Assembly (NCBI GenBank): GCA_905233975.1
Contig: CAJOGD010000003.1
Location: forward strand, 1 to 62,600
Source of the DNA: an uncultured Alphaproteobacteria bacterium
Lineage (GTDB): Bacteria > Pseudomonadota > Alphaproteobacteria > Rs-D84
Direction: 5' to 3'
Length of the DNA stretch: 62,600 nt
Shown: positions 31,083 to 40,500 of the stretch, piece by piece
Layout: every line of letters begins with the position of its first letter
Numbering within the stretch: the first letter of the stretch is position 1
The notes under the pieces: generated by a model
Seen by the model: the letters and a program-made list of their open reading frames with translations, nothing else
Database searches by the model: none
What the model was told of the DNA's origin: nothing
Translations under genes and position numbers: made by a program

Positions 31083-32227
31083 TGTTGCATACATTTTTTC
31101 ATACGCATAATGCGATTGTATGATTTGCGAATTTGCGATTTTTTAATTTTGCCTTCGCGAACAAGTTTCTGTATGGTTTTATGCGCCTTTTCGCCCTTGT
31201 CTTTATCAAAGTCAAGGTTGTTTCCAAACACCAACAGGTCATTGCCGGCATTTATCGCCATTTCGATCGCTTTTTCTTGGCCATAATGCCCCAAGATTGC
31301 GCCCATATCCATATCGTCCGAAACAACCACGCCATCAAAACCCATATCGCGTATCATTTGAATCGTCTTTGCCGACAGCGACGCGGGCAGGTTATCAAAG
31401 TTATTATTCACAACGTGTGCAACCATAACCGTTGCGCAAGGCGATGTATTGGACAACAAATCACGCCAAGGTTGCAATTCAAAATCTTTATAAGTATTGG
31501 TTATATCCGTCAGGCCTTCGTGAGTATCGCCGGCCGCACTGCCATGTCCCGGGAAATGCTTAAACGAACTGATGACATGGGCGTCATTCAAACCGGCCGC
31601 AAACGCCCGACCATGTTCCGTCACAATATCCGGATTGGCCGAAAAACTGCGCATCAATGCGCCAATCGCCGGCGATTCCGGATTGACATCAACGTCCAAC
31701 AGTGGCGCAAAATCAACATTGACCCCCAAATCCACAAGACGCATACCCAAATCATATGCGATTTTATATGTTGTTTCCGCATCACCCGTCCCAAGTTCCT
31801 TGGCCGATGGAATTGGTGCAAAACCATGTTCGGGTTTTAATCTTTGAATATTGCCACCTTCTTGGTCAACCGCAATCAACAATTGTGTCGGCGCAATCGA
31901 TTGCAGGTGCGCGGTCAACTGTTTAACCTGGTCCATACTTTTGATGTTCGAAGAAAAGATATGTTTCTTTGCCTCTGGGATAGTCATGCCTTGGGCAACA
32001 AGGCCGGAAACATCGACATCAAACAGAATAACACCACCAACCTGGCCACGTTTAATTTGTTTTTCAACGGCGGCAAAAGATTCAGCATTTTCGCCCATTC
32101 CGTCGCCATGAAACCCGGTCATTATCATTTGCCCAATCATTGTATCCAAACTTGGGGTTGAAAGACAATACGCCACGCCCGCGATAACCAAAACAGACGC
32201 ACCAGCCAACAATTTTTTATAATTCAT
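31079..32227 (-). CDS. glycoside hydrolase family 3 (beta-N-acetylhexosaminidase-like, NagZ type)
   Basis: A 382-aa GH3 domain protein with an N-terminal signal anchor (LLAGASVLVIAGVAYCLS). Family marks are AVDQEGGNIQRL, the NagZ loop KHFPGHGSAAGDTH with the catalytic His, and the nucleophile Asp in VVSDDMDMGAI. NagZ-type enzymes remove GlcNAc from muropeptides or glycans. E. coli NagZ is cytoplasmic, so this exported form resembles periplasmic or secreted relatives. AAAGGAG marks the start at 32227. Confidence 0.88.
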   Translation of the reverse strand: MNYKKLLAGASVLVIAGVAYCLSTPSLDTMIGQMIMTGFHGDGMGENAESFAAVEKQIKRGQVGGVILFDVDVSGLVAQGMTIPEAKKHIFSSNIKSMDQVKQLTAHLQSIAPTQLLIAVDQEGGNIQRLKPEHGFAPIPSAKELGTGDAETTYKIAYDLGMRLVDLGVNVDFAPLLDVDVNPESPAIGALMRSFSANPDIVTEHGRAFAAGLNDAHVISSFKHFPGHGSAAGDTHEGLTDITNTYKDFELQPWRDLLSNTSPCATVMVAHVVNNNFDNLPASLSAKTIQMIRDMGFDGVVVSDDMDMGAILGHYGQEKAIEMAINAGNDLLVFGNNLDFDKDKGEKAHKTIQKLVREGKIKKSQIRKSYNRIMRMKKCMQH

Positions 32228-32450
32228 GATATATCTCCTTTGCCATAATACTAACAAATATAAGAAATTTTTCCAAGTGTTTTTTAAAATTAGTTTGACA
32301 TACATGGTTATATGTGAAACAATTGTCGCGTTATGACAGTCCCTTTTATAAATTTTTATTGTTGTTGTTAGTCGCCTTTGCAAACATATTGTTTGCGTAT
32401 TTTTCTACTATCTGTTATTATAACCAACATTAAAATATAAGGATTTTACT

Positions 32451-33869
32451 ATGCAAATAAGATTATACAACACGATGACGCGCAAATTGGAAGATTTCGT
32501 GCCAATTACCCCAAATCATGTCGGCATATATAATTGCGGCCCGACGGTTTATTGGGATCAACACCTTGGGAATATGCGCACTTTTTTCAATAGCGATATG
32601 ATGAAACGCATGTTTTTGGCAAACGGTTATACGGTAAATCATGTTATGAACTTTACGGATGTTGGTCATTTAACCAGTGACGAAGACACCGGCGAAGATA
32701 AAATGGAAAAGGGCGCGGCGCGTGAAAATTTGTCTGTATGGGACGTTGCAAACAAATATATCAAAAGTTGCGTAAATGATATGGATTTGCTGAATATTAT
32801 ACGCCCAACACATACCCCGCGCGCGACAGATCATATCAAGGAACAAATAGAACTTATTCAAAAACTTGAAAAATTGGGATTCACGTATGAAATACCGGGC
32901 GATGGCATTTATTATGACACGTCTAAATTGCCCGATTATGGCAAATTGGGCGGACAAAACCTTGCTGAACTGCGTGGCGGTGCGCGTATAGAAAATAATA
33001 ACAAACGGAATATAACCGACTTTGCGTTGTGGAAATTTTCACCAACGGACGCCAAACGACAAATGGAATGGGACAGTCCATGGGGCGTCGGTTTTCCGGG
33101 TTGGCACCTTGAATGCAGCGCGATGAGCATGAAATACCTTGGTGACCATTTTGACATCCATAGTGGTGGCCAAGAACATATCAAGGTTCATCATACCAAC
33201 GAAATTGCGCAATCGGAACCAATTGTTGGGGCGCCTTGGGTGCGTTATTGGGTGCATTGGGCGTGGTTAATGTTGCGCGATGGGAAAATGGCAAAGTCAT
33301 CGGGTTCGTTCTTTACGGTGCGCGGCCTTATTGAAAAAGGTTATGACCCAATGGCGTTTAGATTCTTACTGCTACAGGGGCATTATCGTCAACCTATGGA
33401 ATTTTCGTTCGAATCTTTGGATGCGGCGGCGGCCGGGTATAAAAACATGGTTCGCAAGATTGCTGATTTAATGTCGCAAAATGATGCCACGCCGGTCAAT
33501 CAGGATTTATACAATGAATGGCATGACAGGATATTGACGCCTATTTCTGATAATCTTAAAACATCTGAAACATTGGTGGTTGTCCAAGATTTGTTAAAAA
33601 ATCAAACCGTAAATGCCGCGACGAAATTGGCTTTGGTTGATTTTATTGACGATTTGCTGGGACTGCAACTGCGTGATCGTGCGACGAAATTGCGTGATGC
33701 GGAATCCGAAATCGCGCCCGATGAAGTCCAAGAATTGGCCGCGCAACGCATGACGGCAAAACAGACGCGTGATTTTGCGCATGCCGACGAATTGCGTGCC
33801 CGTATTGATTCCATGGGTTGGGTCGTCACCGATACACCGGACGGATTCAAATTGGTAAAAAAACTATAA
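32451..33869 (+). CDS. cysS: cysteinyl-tRNA synthetase
   Basis: This 472-aa class I synthetase has CGPTVYWDQHLGNMR (zinc Cys and HIGH motif, residues 29-43), the zinc-binding GWHLECSAMS and HSGGQ..HHTNEIAQ, and the KMAKSSG loop. It charges tRNA-Cys. AAGGATTTTACT precedes the ATG. It is followed by trcR and rpoD on the same strand. Confidence 0.96.
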   Translation: MQIRLYNTMTRKLEDFVPITPNHVGIYNCGPTVYWDQHLGNMRTFFNSDMMKRMFLANGYTVNHVMNFTDVGHLTSDEDTGEDKMEKGAARENLSVWDVANKYIKSCVNDMDLLNIIRPTHTPRATDHIKEQIELIQKLEKLGFTYEIPGDGIYYDTSKLPDYGKLGGQNLAELRGGARIENNNKRNITDFALWKFSPTDAKRQMEWDSPWGVGFPGWHLECSAMSMKYLGDHFDIHSGGQEHIKVHHTNEIAQSEPIVGAPWVRYWVHWAWLMLRDGKMAKSSGSFFTVRGLIEKGYDPMAFRFLLLQGHYRQPMEFSFESLDAAAAGYKNMVRKIADLMSQNDATPVNQDLYNEWHDRILTPISDNLKTSETLVVVQDLLKNQTVNAATKLALVDFIDDLLGLQLRDRATKLRDAESEIAPDEVQELAAQRMTAKQTRDFAHADELRARIDSMGWVVTDTPDGFKLVKKL

Positions 33870-33888
33870 ATTTTTACAAAAAAACCGC

Positions 33889-33916
33889 TTGAATATGGTG
33901 CGTATTGTGCTATATT
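33889..33916 (+). promoter_or_regulatory. promoter of trcR
   Basis: TTGAAT (33889-33894), 16 bp, TATATT (33911-33916), followed by AGAGGAT ahead of the ATG at 33944. rpoD, 26 bp after trcR, is likely on the same transcript. Confidence 0.6.
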
Positions 33917-33943
33917 TAGTGGCAGTGAACAAGAGGATACCTT

Positions 33944-34477
33944 ATGAATTACCCATATATGCCGAAATCCACTGCGTTGTGGTTGATTGAAAACACCGCA
34001 TTGACGTTTGAACAGATTGCCGACTTTTGCGGCCTGCATGAGTTAGAGGTTAAAAACATCGCCGATGCCGAAACCCAAAAGATTCAAGGTCTGAACCCGA
34101 TATTGAATGGCCAGGTGACACGCGAAGATATCGCACTTTGCGAATCCGATCCGACCGCGCGTTTAACACTCCAGGAAAGTATCGTTATGGCCCAAAACGC
34201 CCAAAACAAAAAGGGTGTTGGCTATACGCCGAAGATATTGCGTCAAAACCGTTTGGGCGGAATTTTGTGGATTTTGAAGAATTGCCCGGAATTGACCGAT
34301 GGGCAAATTGCACGCCTTATGCGCAGTACGAATAATACGGTTGCGTCGGTTCGCAATAAAACGCATAAAAACTATACAGAAATTCAGATACAAAGTCCGA
34401 TTGTGTTGGGATTGGTATCTGAATCTGCTTTGCATGATGCGATTGCCAAGGCCGGCAAAGAAAAAGACAAAAAATAA
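33944..34477 (+). CDS. trcR: cell-cycle transcriptional regulator TrcR (DUF1013)
   Basis: The 177-aa protein matches the alphaproteobacterial DUF1013/TrcR family across its N-terminal half: MPKSTALWLIENTALTFEQI, FCGLHELEVKNIAD, LNPILNGQVTREDI. A central helix-turn-helix-like part (CPELTDGQIARLM, TNNTVASVRNKTH) follows. TrcR is described as a regulator tied to cell-cycle genes in alphaproteobacteria and is a useful lineage marker. It sits just upstream of rpoD. Confidence 0.85.
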   Translation: MNYPYMPKSTALWLIENTALTFEQIADFCGLHELEVKNIADAETQKIQGLNPILNGQVTREDIALCESDPTARLTLQESIVMAQNAQNKKGVGYTPKILRQNRLGGILWILKNCPELTDGQIARLMRSTNNTVASVRNKTHKNYTEIQIQSPIVLGLVSESALHDAIAKAGKEKDKK

Positions 34478-34503
34478 AATTAAAAAAATCATAAGGGTTT
34501 TTT

Positions 34504-36579
34504 ATGTCCAAAAAACTTGATGATGCAACAAGGTTATTGATTGACTCGTTGCCGGAAAACCTGCAAAAACTTGCGACTTCTTCCATGGAAAACGGCTATT
34601 TGTCACAAATGGATTTTAATGCCGCGGTTGATGCCGACGAAATCCCCGAAGAAGAACACCAAGAAGTTCTTGATTTCTTTAAACAGGACTTGGGGCTAGA
34701 GGTATTAGAGACCGGCAATTATCAGAAAGACATTGAAAAATACTATGATGACGATTCCGACGAAAATGCGGAAAAATATCGTAATTTACTTAATAATGAT
34801 GCCGAGCAAGTTGATTCTGACGAAGATTACGAACATTATGCCAAACAGTTGGAACGCAGTCAAACCGGCACACTGGTCCTTGGGGTCCAAGATTCCGTTC
34901 AATCTTATTTGAAACAAATTGGAACCGTCCAATTACTTACCGCGGCGGGCGAGGTTGCAATTGCCCAACGTATAGAGGCCGCGTCCAGGCTTATGATATA
35001 TGGCCTGTGCGAAAGCCCCATGACAATTCAGGCGATGCTTGATTGGTATCAACAGTTGTTAAATGAAGATGTTCGTCTGCGTTATATTATTAACCTAGAG
35101 GCGATGTATTCCAATGAATCCGAACAGAAATCCATCGCGGCGCTTTCTGAAACATTGAAATCCAAAGGCGTGGACCAGGTTGATGATCTTTCTGATGAAG
35201 ATTTCGAAGATTTGACAGAACCGACCGTCGATGACGATATGGACGACGATGATGACGAAGACGAAGAAGATATCAAACGTGACGAAGGCCCGCGCAGCAC
35301 GTCTGGGGTGCCAATCCCGGTTATGGAAGAGGCGTTAATGCCGACGGTGACGGAATTGTTCACCAAGATTAAACGTACGTTTAACGGCATGCAAAAACTT
35401 CAGGCGCAACGTATGGAAAAACTGCTTACGTCGTCCAAACCTGATGACGCGTTGGAGACAAAGTATAATAAAATGCGCCTTACGTTGTTTGAAAGTGTTA
35501 GCAAGATTCGCATGAATGATGACCGTATTGCGGAAATTATGGAACGCCTGACGGAACGCGACCAACTGCTGATGGGGCTAGAGGGGAAATTGTTGCGCCT
35601 TGCCCTTGCGAACAAGATCAAGCGCGAAGATTTCTTGGCCGAATATGTTGGGAACGAATTGAACCGCAATTGGGTCAAGAAGTTATTAAAACATAAAAAT
35701 GCAAACTGGGTGAATTTCGCGAAAAAGCATGGCGACGATATATTAAAGATTCAATCTGAAATTACCGCAATTGCCAATGAAACCGGGCAACCGACGGCCG
35801 AATATAAAAAGGTTGTTGAACTTGTTCGCCGCGGCCAGACCGAAGCGGCGCGCGCAAAGCGCGAAATGATAGAGGCAAATTTGCGTCTTGTGATAAAATT
35901 TGCGAAAAAAAGCAGCAATCGCGGCCTGGGCCTTGACTTTTCCGACTTGGTCCAAGACGGCAATATCGGACTTATGAAGGCGGTTGATAAATTCGACTAT
36001 CGTTTGGGTAACAAGTTTTCAACCTATGCCACGAATTGGATTCAACAGGCGATTCTGCGCAGTATCGCGGACCAGGCACGAACAATCCGTATTCCGGTGC
36101 ATATGATTGACAATATACACAAGATACAACGTGCCACGCGTCAATTTATGCATAAATACGGACGCCAACCAACGGCCGAAGAACTGTCAAAGATAATTTA
36201 TTTGCCGGTGGACAAGATTCACAAGGCGATGAAGGTCAATGTTCGCCCGATTTCATTAGAGGCGCCTGTCGGATCCGAAGACGACAGTTCGCGTATGGAA
36301 ATCATTGCGGACGAAACGGCGAAGAATCCGTTCACGTCGGCGGCGCAAAAGAATCTGCGTAAAATCGTGACACAGATTTTGTCCGAATTGGACCCAAAGG
36401 AAGAAACCGTCCTGCGTCAACGCTTTGGAATGAGTACTAACAAGACCAGCACGCTGGAAGAGGTTGGCGAATACATCGGCGTGACGCGTGAACGTATAAG
36501 ACAAATCGAACAAAAGGCGCTGAATAAGCTGAAACACCCGACGCGGGCGCGCAAACTACGCAGCTTTTTGGAAGACTAA
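34504..36579 (+). CDS. rpoD: RNA polymerase primary sigma factor RpoD
   Basis: The 691-aa sigma-70 has region 1.1 at residues 5-65, an acidic insert (about 238-262, a run of D and E), region 2 ([17 protein letters not shown], then [37 protein letters not shown]), region 3 and the region 4 helix-turn-helix ([20 protein letters not shown]). It directs core polymerase to housekeeping promoters, which explains the E. coli-like boxes seen in the window. It ends with the terminator at 36586-36611. Confidence 0.96.
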   Translation: MSKKLDDATRLLIDSLPENLQKLATSSMENGYLSQMDFNAAVDADEIPEEEHQEVLDFFKQDLGLEVLETGNYQKDIEKYYDDDSDENAEKYRNLLNNDAEQVDSDEDYEHYAKQLERSQTGTLVLGVQDSVQSYLKQIGTVQLLTAAGEVAIAQRIEAASRLMIYGLCESPMTIQAMLDWYQQLLNEDVRLRYIINLEAMYSNESEQKSIAALSETLKSKGVDQVDDLSDEDFEDLTEPTVDDDMDDDDDEDEEDIKRDEGPRSTSGVPIPVMEEALMPTVTELFTKIKRTFNGMQKLQAQRMEKLLTSSKPDDALETKYNKMRLTLFESVSKIRMNDDRIAEIMERLTERDQLLMGLEGKLLRLALANKIKREDFLAEYVGNELNRNWVKKLLKHKNANWVNFAKKHGDDILKIQSEITAIANETGQPTAEYKKVVELVRRGQTEAARAKREMIEANLRLVIKFAKKSSNRGLGLDFSDLVQDGNIGLMKAVDKFDYRLGNKFSTYATNWIQQAILRSIADQARTIRIPVHMIDNIHKIQRATRQFMHKYGRQPTAEELSKIIYLPVDKIHKAMKVNVRPISLEAPVGSEDDSSRMEIIADETAKNPFTSAAQKNLRKIVTQILSELDPKEETVLRQRFGMSTNKTSTLEEVGEYIGVTRERIRQIEQKALNKLKHPTRARKLRSFLED

Positions 36580-36585
36580 TAATCG

Positions 36586-36611
36586 CGGTCACCCCTTGGT
36601 GACCGTTTTTT
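36586..36611 (+). terminator. rpoD terminator
   Basis: GGTCACC/GGTGACC (7 bp, loop CCTT) followed by G and T6. Confidence 0.88.
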
Positions 36612-36626
36612 ATAAAGGGGGCGATC

Positions 36627-37217
36627 ATGAAAAAATCTTTTTTGATTTGTGTTGGTAATTCCGGGGGCGGAAAAACCACGTTTATTGATAATCTGCCAAA
36701 TGGGTTGTATCATAATTTGCGTTCTTGGACAACGCGCGCACAAAGGGCGGGCGAACAAGATGGGGTTAAATATTTCTTTGTTGATGAAGAAAAGTTTGAT
36801 AGGGAAAAATTCGCGGTCGTACTTTGGGTAAATGAAGATTTGTGGGAACCCGGGAAACCCAAATGGCTTTATGGTGTCCCGGAATTTGAGTTTTATAATA
36901 ATGTTGGCAAAAATTTTGTATACGATGTCATCGAACCGCGTTACGCACGACAAATAATAGATTGGTTTGGCGCCCAAGATTTTGCGGCTGATTACGATAT
37001 CAAAATCGCATGGTTTATTCCGCCACTTGATAATGATATTATTGAAAAGCGCGCGAATATGCCCGATGATACCAAGGTTCGCACAAAGAACACTTGCACG
37101 ATTTATGACATTTTTAATGCGTTTGGACACAAACCTGATTTTATATTGCAACCACGTTGCGCGCACCATGATTCACAACTAAATGAATACACAGAATCGT
37201 TGTTGAATAATAACTAA
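36627..37217 (+). CDS. guanylate-kinase-like P-loop protein
   Basis: The 196-aa protein starts with a P-loop (GNSGGGKTTF, residues 10-19) followed by the guanylate-kinase GMP-site pattern: SWTTRAQRAGEQDGVKYFFV at about 33-52. The second half (IEPRYARQIIDWF, WFIPPLDNDIIEKRA) is unlike standard Gmk, and the LID arginines are hard to place. It could be a divergent guanylate kinase or a kinase for another substrate. A start at 36627 gives GGGGGC upstream. It follows the rpoD terminator, so it must have its own promoter or depend on read-through. Confidence 0.65.
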   Translation: MKKSFLICVGNSGGGKTTFIDNLPNGLYHNLRSWTTRAQRAGEQDGVKYFFVDEEKFDREKFAVVLWVNEDLWEPGKPKWLYGVPEFEFYNNVGKNFVYDVIEPRYARQIIDWFGAQDFAADYDIKIAWFIPPLDNDIIEKRANMPDDTKVRTKNTCTIYDIFNAFGHKPDFILQPRCAHHDSQLNEYTESLLNNN

Positions 37218-37225
37218 CATAAAAC

Positions 37226-37365
37226 TAGACCTGTGTTGCAAGGGCGGAATATATAATGCCCAAATCGGTCTTAATCAGTGCGGCGGTCAGCTTGTCCGCG
37301 CTATCGGTTTGCTTTGCCGCAGCCAGTATGCGGTCAAACGCATGCAGCCTAAAAAGAATCGTGTT
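37226..37365 (-). pseudogene. 3' fragment duplicated from the neighbouring coiled-coil gene
   Basis: Directly after the glycosyltransferase stop, and in the same reading frame, about 45 codons encode LHAFDRILAAAKQTDS followed by ADKLTAALIKTDLG and IIYSALATQV before a stop at 37226. This is clearly homologous to the last 45 residues of the coiled-coil protein at 38488-40413 (FDKVMIASKTADNPDKLA, LLKTDLGKIYSVLKTQL). It is a leftover of a duplication, with the glycosyltransferase gene lying between the two copies. It has no start codon of its own. Confidence 0.8.
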
Positions 37366-38436
37366 TTAGTGGCGGGGTTGTCCAAAACTTGACACCAATG
37401 CGTGTAAAGCAGTCAGATGCGAACATGAAAGTGGACACAAACGTCTATGATCACAATCGAGACAATATTGTGGGGTACGTTGGCGTAGTTGTGGTTCATC
37501 AAAGACATGGTCGTCATGAATTTTGTTCAATATGCTTTCGGCCTTATTAGCCCAACTGCGCGTGAAACTGTGGTATATGCGTGATTCAGTGCCAAAAAGT
37601 TTTTCTGATTCAGATAATACATATGCATAGTATTGGGAACAATTTACTAACTGTTCTTTATGACGCATGCCACTTTCCGAATGATTTGATAATTTATTAA
37701 TAGCCGAATCTGGACGTGTGCGATACAAATACAGTGCGGGAGCATCTGTGGACCCTAGGATATAGTCGTACTTTTCTCTCTTAGCAGCGAACGCGTATTG
37801 CATAACGAAATGCGCGTCTTCGAAATACATCATATCTGAACGGAATCGCAAATTATATTTGTTTATTAAATCGCTACGATACAATGTGGCGCAACTGCTG
37901 ATACGATAGTCTAAAAAATCGAAAGTTTTAATAAAATCTGGGTCGCCTTTTTTAATTTTGGCTAATTTATTGTCAGAAACAATATCATGTTCCGTCCGAA
38001 CAATCTCATCGCCAGTGAACTTCACAATAGAACCGACAATCATTGCGGTATTTGGCTGATCTTTTAATGTTGTATAAAAGTTTTCTAAAAAATATCTGTC
38101 AGTTAGACGTGATTCTTCCTTGCCACCAATTGCATCATCACCATCGACAAACATTACTGTTTCGCCAGTGATGTTGTCTAGCCCCAAGTTGCGTGCCGCA
38201 GAAACACCGCAATTACGGTTTTCGTGTGTCCACATAGAAACAATGCGTGGATATTTTCTTGCGTATTTCGCCAAAATTTCCGAAGTTCCGTCAGAAGATC
38301 CGTCATCAATACACAAAACGCGAAAGCCCTTTGCGATTTCGCCTTTTTGCGACATAATCGAATCCATGCAATCATCGATATATTGCCTAATGTTATAACA
38401 AGGAACGATAACAGAAATCTGCGTTTGGTTTGGCAC
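37366..38436 (-). CDS. family 2 glycosyltransferase with C-terminal Cys cluster
   Basis: The 356-aa protein has GT-A motifs at ISVIVPCYN, DDGSSDGT and the metal site VDGDDA. The C-terminus carries CLDCDHRRLCPLSC, four cysteines in a zinc-binding-like array, unusual for GT2 enzymes. I place the start at the GTG at 38436, with AAAGGA 8 nt upstream. The upstream ATGs (38469, 38460) lie at or before the -10 box (38459-38464). The gene sits between the coiled-coil protein gene and a duplicated fragment of it. Substrate unknown. Confidence 0.82.
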   Translation of the reverse strand: MPNQTQISVIVPCYNIRQYIDDCMDSIMSQKGEIAKGFRVLCIDDGSSDGTSEILAKYARKYPRIVSMWTHENRNCGVSAARNLGLDNITGETVMFVDGDDAIGGKEESRLTDRYFLENFYTTLKDQPNTAMIVGSIVKFTGDEIVRTEHDIVSDNKLAKIKKGDPDFIKTFDFLDYRISSCATLYRSDLINKYNLRFRSDMMYFEDAHFVMQYAFAAKREKYDYILGSTDAPALYLYRTRPDSAINKLSNHSESGMRHKEQLVNCSQYYAYVLSESEKLFGTESRIYHSFTRSWANKAESILNKIHDDHVFDEPQLRQRTPQYCLDCDHRRLCPLSCSHLTALHALVSSFGQPRH

Positions 38437-38458
38437 TTCGTTTATCCTTTTTTGTGAC

Positions 38459-38486
38459 ATTATACACAAAAAAGACGCTTTGTCAA
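38459..38486 (-). promoter_or_regulatory. near-consensus promoter of the glycosyltransferase
   Basis: On the minus strand TTGACA (38481-38486), 16 bp, TATAAT (38459-38464). Transcription would start near 38452, which excludes ATG starts at 38460 and 38469. The -35 box touches the stop region of the upstream gene. Confidence 0.75.
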
Positions 38487-38487
38487 A

Positions 38488-40413
38488 TCAAAGTTGCGTT
38501 TTTAGCACACTGTATATTTTGCCTAAATCTGTTTTAAGCAGTGCAGTTGCCAGTTTGTCTGGATTATCGGCGGTTTTCGATGCAATCATAACCTTGTCAA
38601 AAGTGCGGACGAATTGCGATGCCTGGGAACGAAAAACACTGTCACGTTTTAACATTTCGCGAATTTGCTTTTTGTCGGCGGCGCCCAGCATCTTGGCCAG
38701 CCATTTAGAAAATATTGAGGTATCGCCGTCGTGGTATTTATTCCATATTAAATCTGGAATATCAACGCCGGTGGCGCGTGTTAAATCCAACGATTGTTCG
38801 TGTAATTTCGCGAATACTTTTTCGCTTTGTATGATAAAATCACTTGTGCTGACGTGATCATATTGTGGTGCAGGCGTTGCCTTTATTGCCTCCATCGGGG
38901 CGGCGACGCGTGCAACGGCCATTTGTTTGTTCAATGTTTGCATCGTATCAACGGCCTTGGTGTAATCGGATATCAGTTCAATCATTTGTTGACGTGATTC
39001 GCCGGCCAATGTATCAAGTTTCGTCGCCGATTCAGAAACTGATTCCATAGAATGTGCGGCCGTATCGCGTATTGTGGCAATCTTGGCATCCAATTCGGCG
39101 ACAATCGCGCCAAGCCGCACGCCAACCTCGTCAGATGTCTTGGAAAGTTCGGGCAGGGCGGCATAATATTTTTCAATCAATTCAGATAAAGGTTTAAGTT
39201 GTGCGGTCGTATCAACCGACATTTTTATCAATCCTTCGGATTGGTTCGAAAGTTGAGTATGTGCGGCATTCATTTCAATCAATGTTTCGCGCACGCCGGT
39301 CGCCATGGCCCTAACAGATTCAGAAAACGCGCCGGCCGCGGCCTTGGTGTCTTGCAACGTGGTGTCTGCAACACCGGATACGGTTTTCAATTCAGATACA
39401 ACATCGGTCGCAAATTCTTTAATCTCGTTTTCAAAATGGTTTGTAAGCCCGGCAAGTTCACTTGACACGCCACGCACAGAACTTTCCGTTTCGGTTGCGC
39501 TTTTGATAACCGTTTCTACGATTTCGGTCAGTTTGCGCAACTGTTTTTCAACCGAAGATTCGGTCAGCATAACCTGGGCACCAACGATATTCGCGGTGTT
39601 GGTAAGGGTGTTCATCTGACTTGTTAATTGTTTTTTGCTTTGCCGGTCAAATGTTTCAAGTTTTGTAAGATACGCGCTTAATATCTTACTATTATTATTC
39701 AAGACGCCTTCATAATTCGATGCACTGGACTTTATATTGTCGAATCCTTCGGACACATGGTGCGACAGTTCTTGCACAGAATTTTGGAAATCGCCGGCCC
39801 CGGTTGTCATTTGTTGAAATTTTTCTGTGGTTGTATCAATTGACCGTTGCAAATCTTCTGAAATTTTTTGGCCAGATTCGTCCCATTGGGCGATTTTGTC
39901 GGTGATTACGGCAATCTTGTCATTCGAATCTTTTGTTGTGGCGGTTATTTTTTCCAATGTTTCACCAACGGTTGCGGCAAAACGGTCGGTGGCATTTGAA
40001 ACATCCACCCATGCATCAGAACCGACAACATCGCGCAGGCCAGAAACAGTGTTATCAACCCGGTCCGTCATTTGCGAAACGCGCATGACCGCGTCGTTTG
40101 CGATCTGAACCAAACTATCGTTTTTGATGGCCAGTTCGTTGTGCAACGCATTGGCGGCCTCTATCTGTGATTTTAATGTTTCGCGAATTTGGGCAAAGCA
40201 TGCAGATATTTTCGCAATTTCGTCGGCCATAATGGTTTGCAAGACACGTGATGCGTCAACAACACGCGCGCGGTCGGGGGCCGTCATGATGGTAAGCATG
40301 GATTGCATAACTTGCTGGGACCGACGCGATATAAAAAACAATGCAATCAAAACGCCGACCAGTATTGCGCCGACCGCAATTCCACAAATAATCAATATGT
40401 TAGTTATGTCCAT
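38488..40413 (-). CDS. inner-membrane-anchored coiled-coil protein
   Basis: The 641-aa protein has one N-terminal membrane segment (ILIICGIAVGAILVGVLIALFF), then about 450 residues of heptad-rich helix with many Ser/Thr/Asp, reminiscent of chemoreceptor or RmuC-like stalks. A C-terminal globular domain follows (about 520-641: DFIIQSEKVFAKLHEQ, IWNKYHDGDTSIFSKWL, LLKTDLGKIYSVLK). GGGGGG stands 4 nt before the ATG at 40413. The C-terminal domain appears again as a fragment at 37226-37365. I cannot name the family or the function; the role may be structural or sensory. Confidence 0.7.
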   Translation of the reverse strand: MDITNILIICGIAVGAILVGVLIALFFISRRSQQVMQSMLTIMTAPDRARVVDASRVLQTIMADEIAKISACFAQIRETLKSQIEAANALHNELAIKNDSLVQIANDAVMRVSQMTDRVDNTVSGLRDVVGSDAWVDVSNATDRFAATVGETLEKITATTKDSNDKIAVITDKIAQWDESGQKISEDLQRSIDTTTEKFQQMTTGAGDFQNSVQELSHHVSEGFDNIKSSASNYEGVLNNNSKILSAYLTKLETFDRQSKKQLTSQMNTLTNTANIVGAQVMLTESSVEKQLRKLTEIVETVIKSATETESSVRGVSSELAGLTNHFENEIKEFATDVVSELKTVSGVADTTLQDTKAAAGAFSESVRAMATGVRETLIEMNAAHTQLSNQSEGLIKMSVDTTAQLKPLSELIEKYYAALPELSKTSDEVGVRLGAIVAELDAKIATIRDTAAHSMESVSESATKLDTLAGESRQQMIELISDYTKAVDTMQTLNKQMAVARVAAPMEAIKATPAPQYDHVSTSDFIIQSEKVFAKLHEQSLDLTRATGVDIPDLIWNKYHDGDTSIFSKWLAKMLGAADKKQIREMLKRDSVFRSQASQFVRTFDKVMIASKTADNPDKLATALLKTDLGKIYSVLKTQL

Positions 40414-40500
40414 GTTTCCCCCCAATGTAAAAACTATTTATTATTCCTTGCAGTTCGGTCATATTTATAATAAAATTCTAACAATAAAGCAAGAACATAA

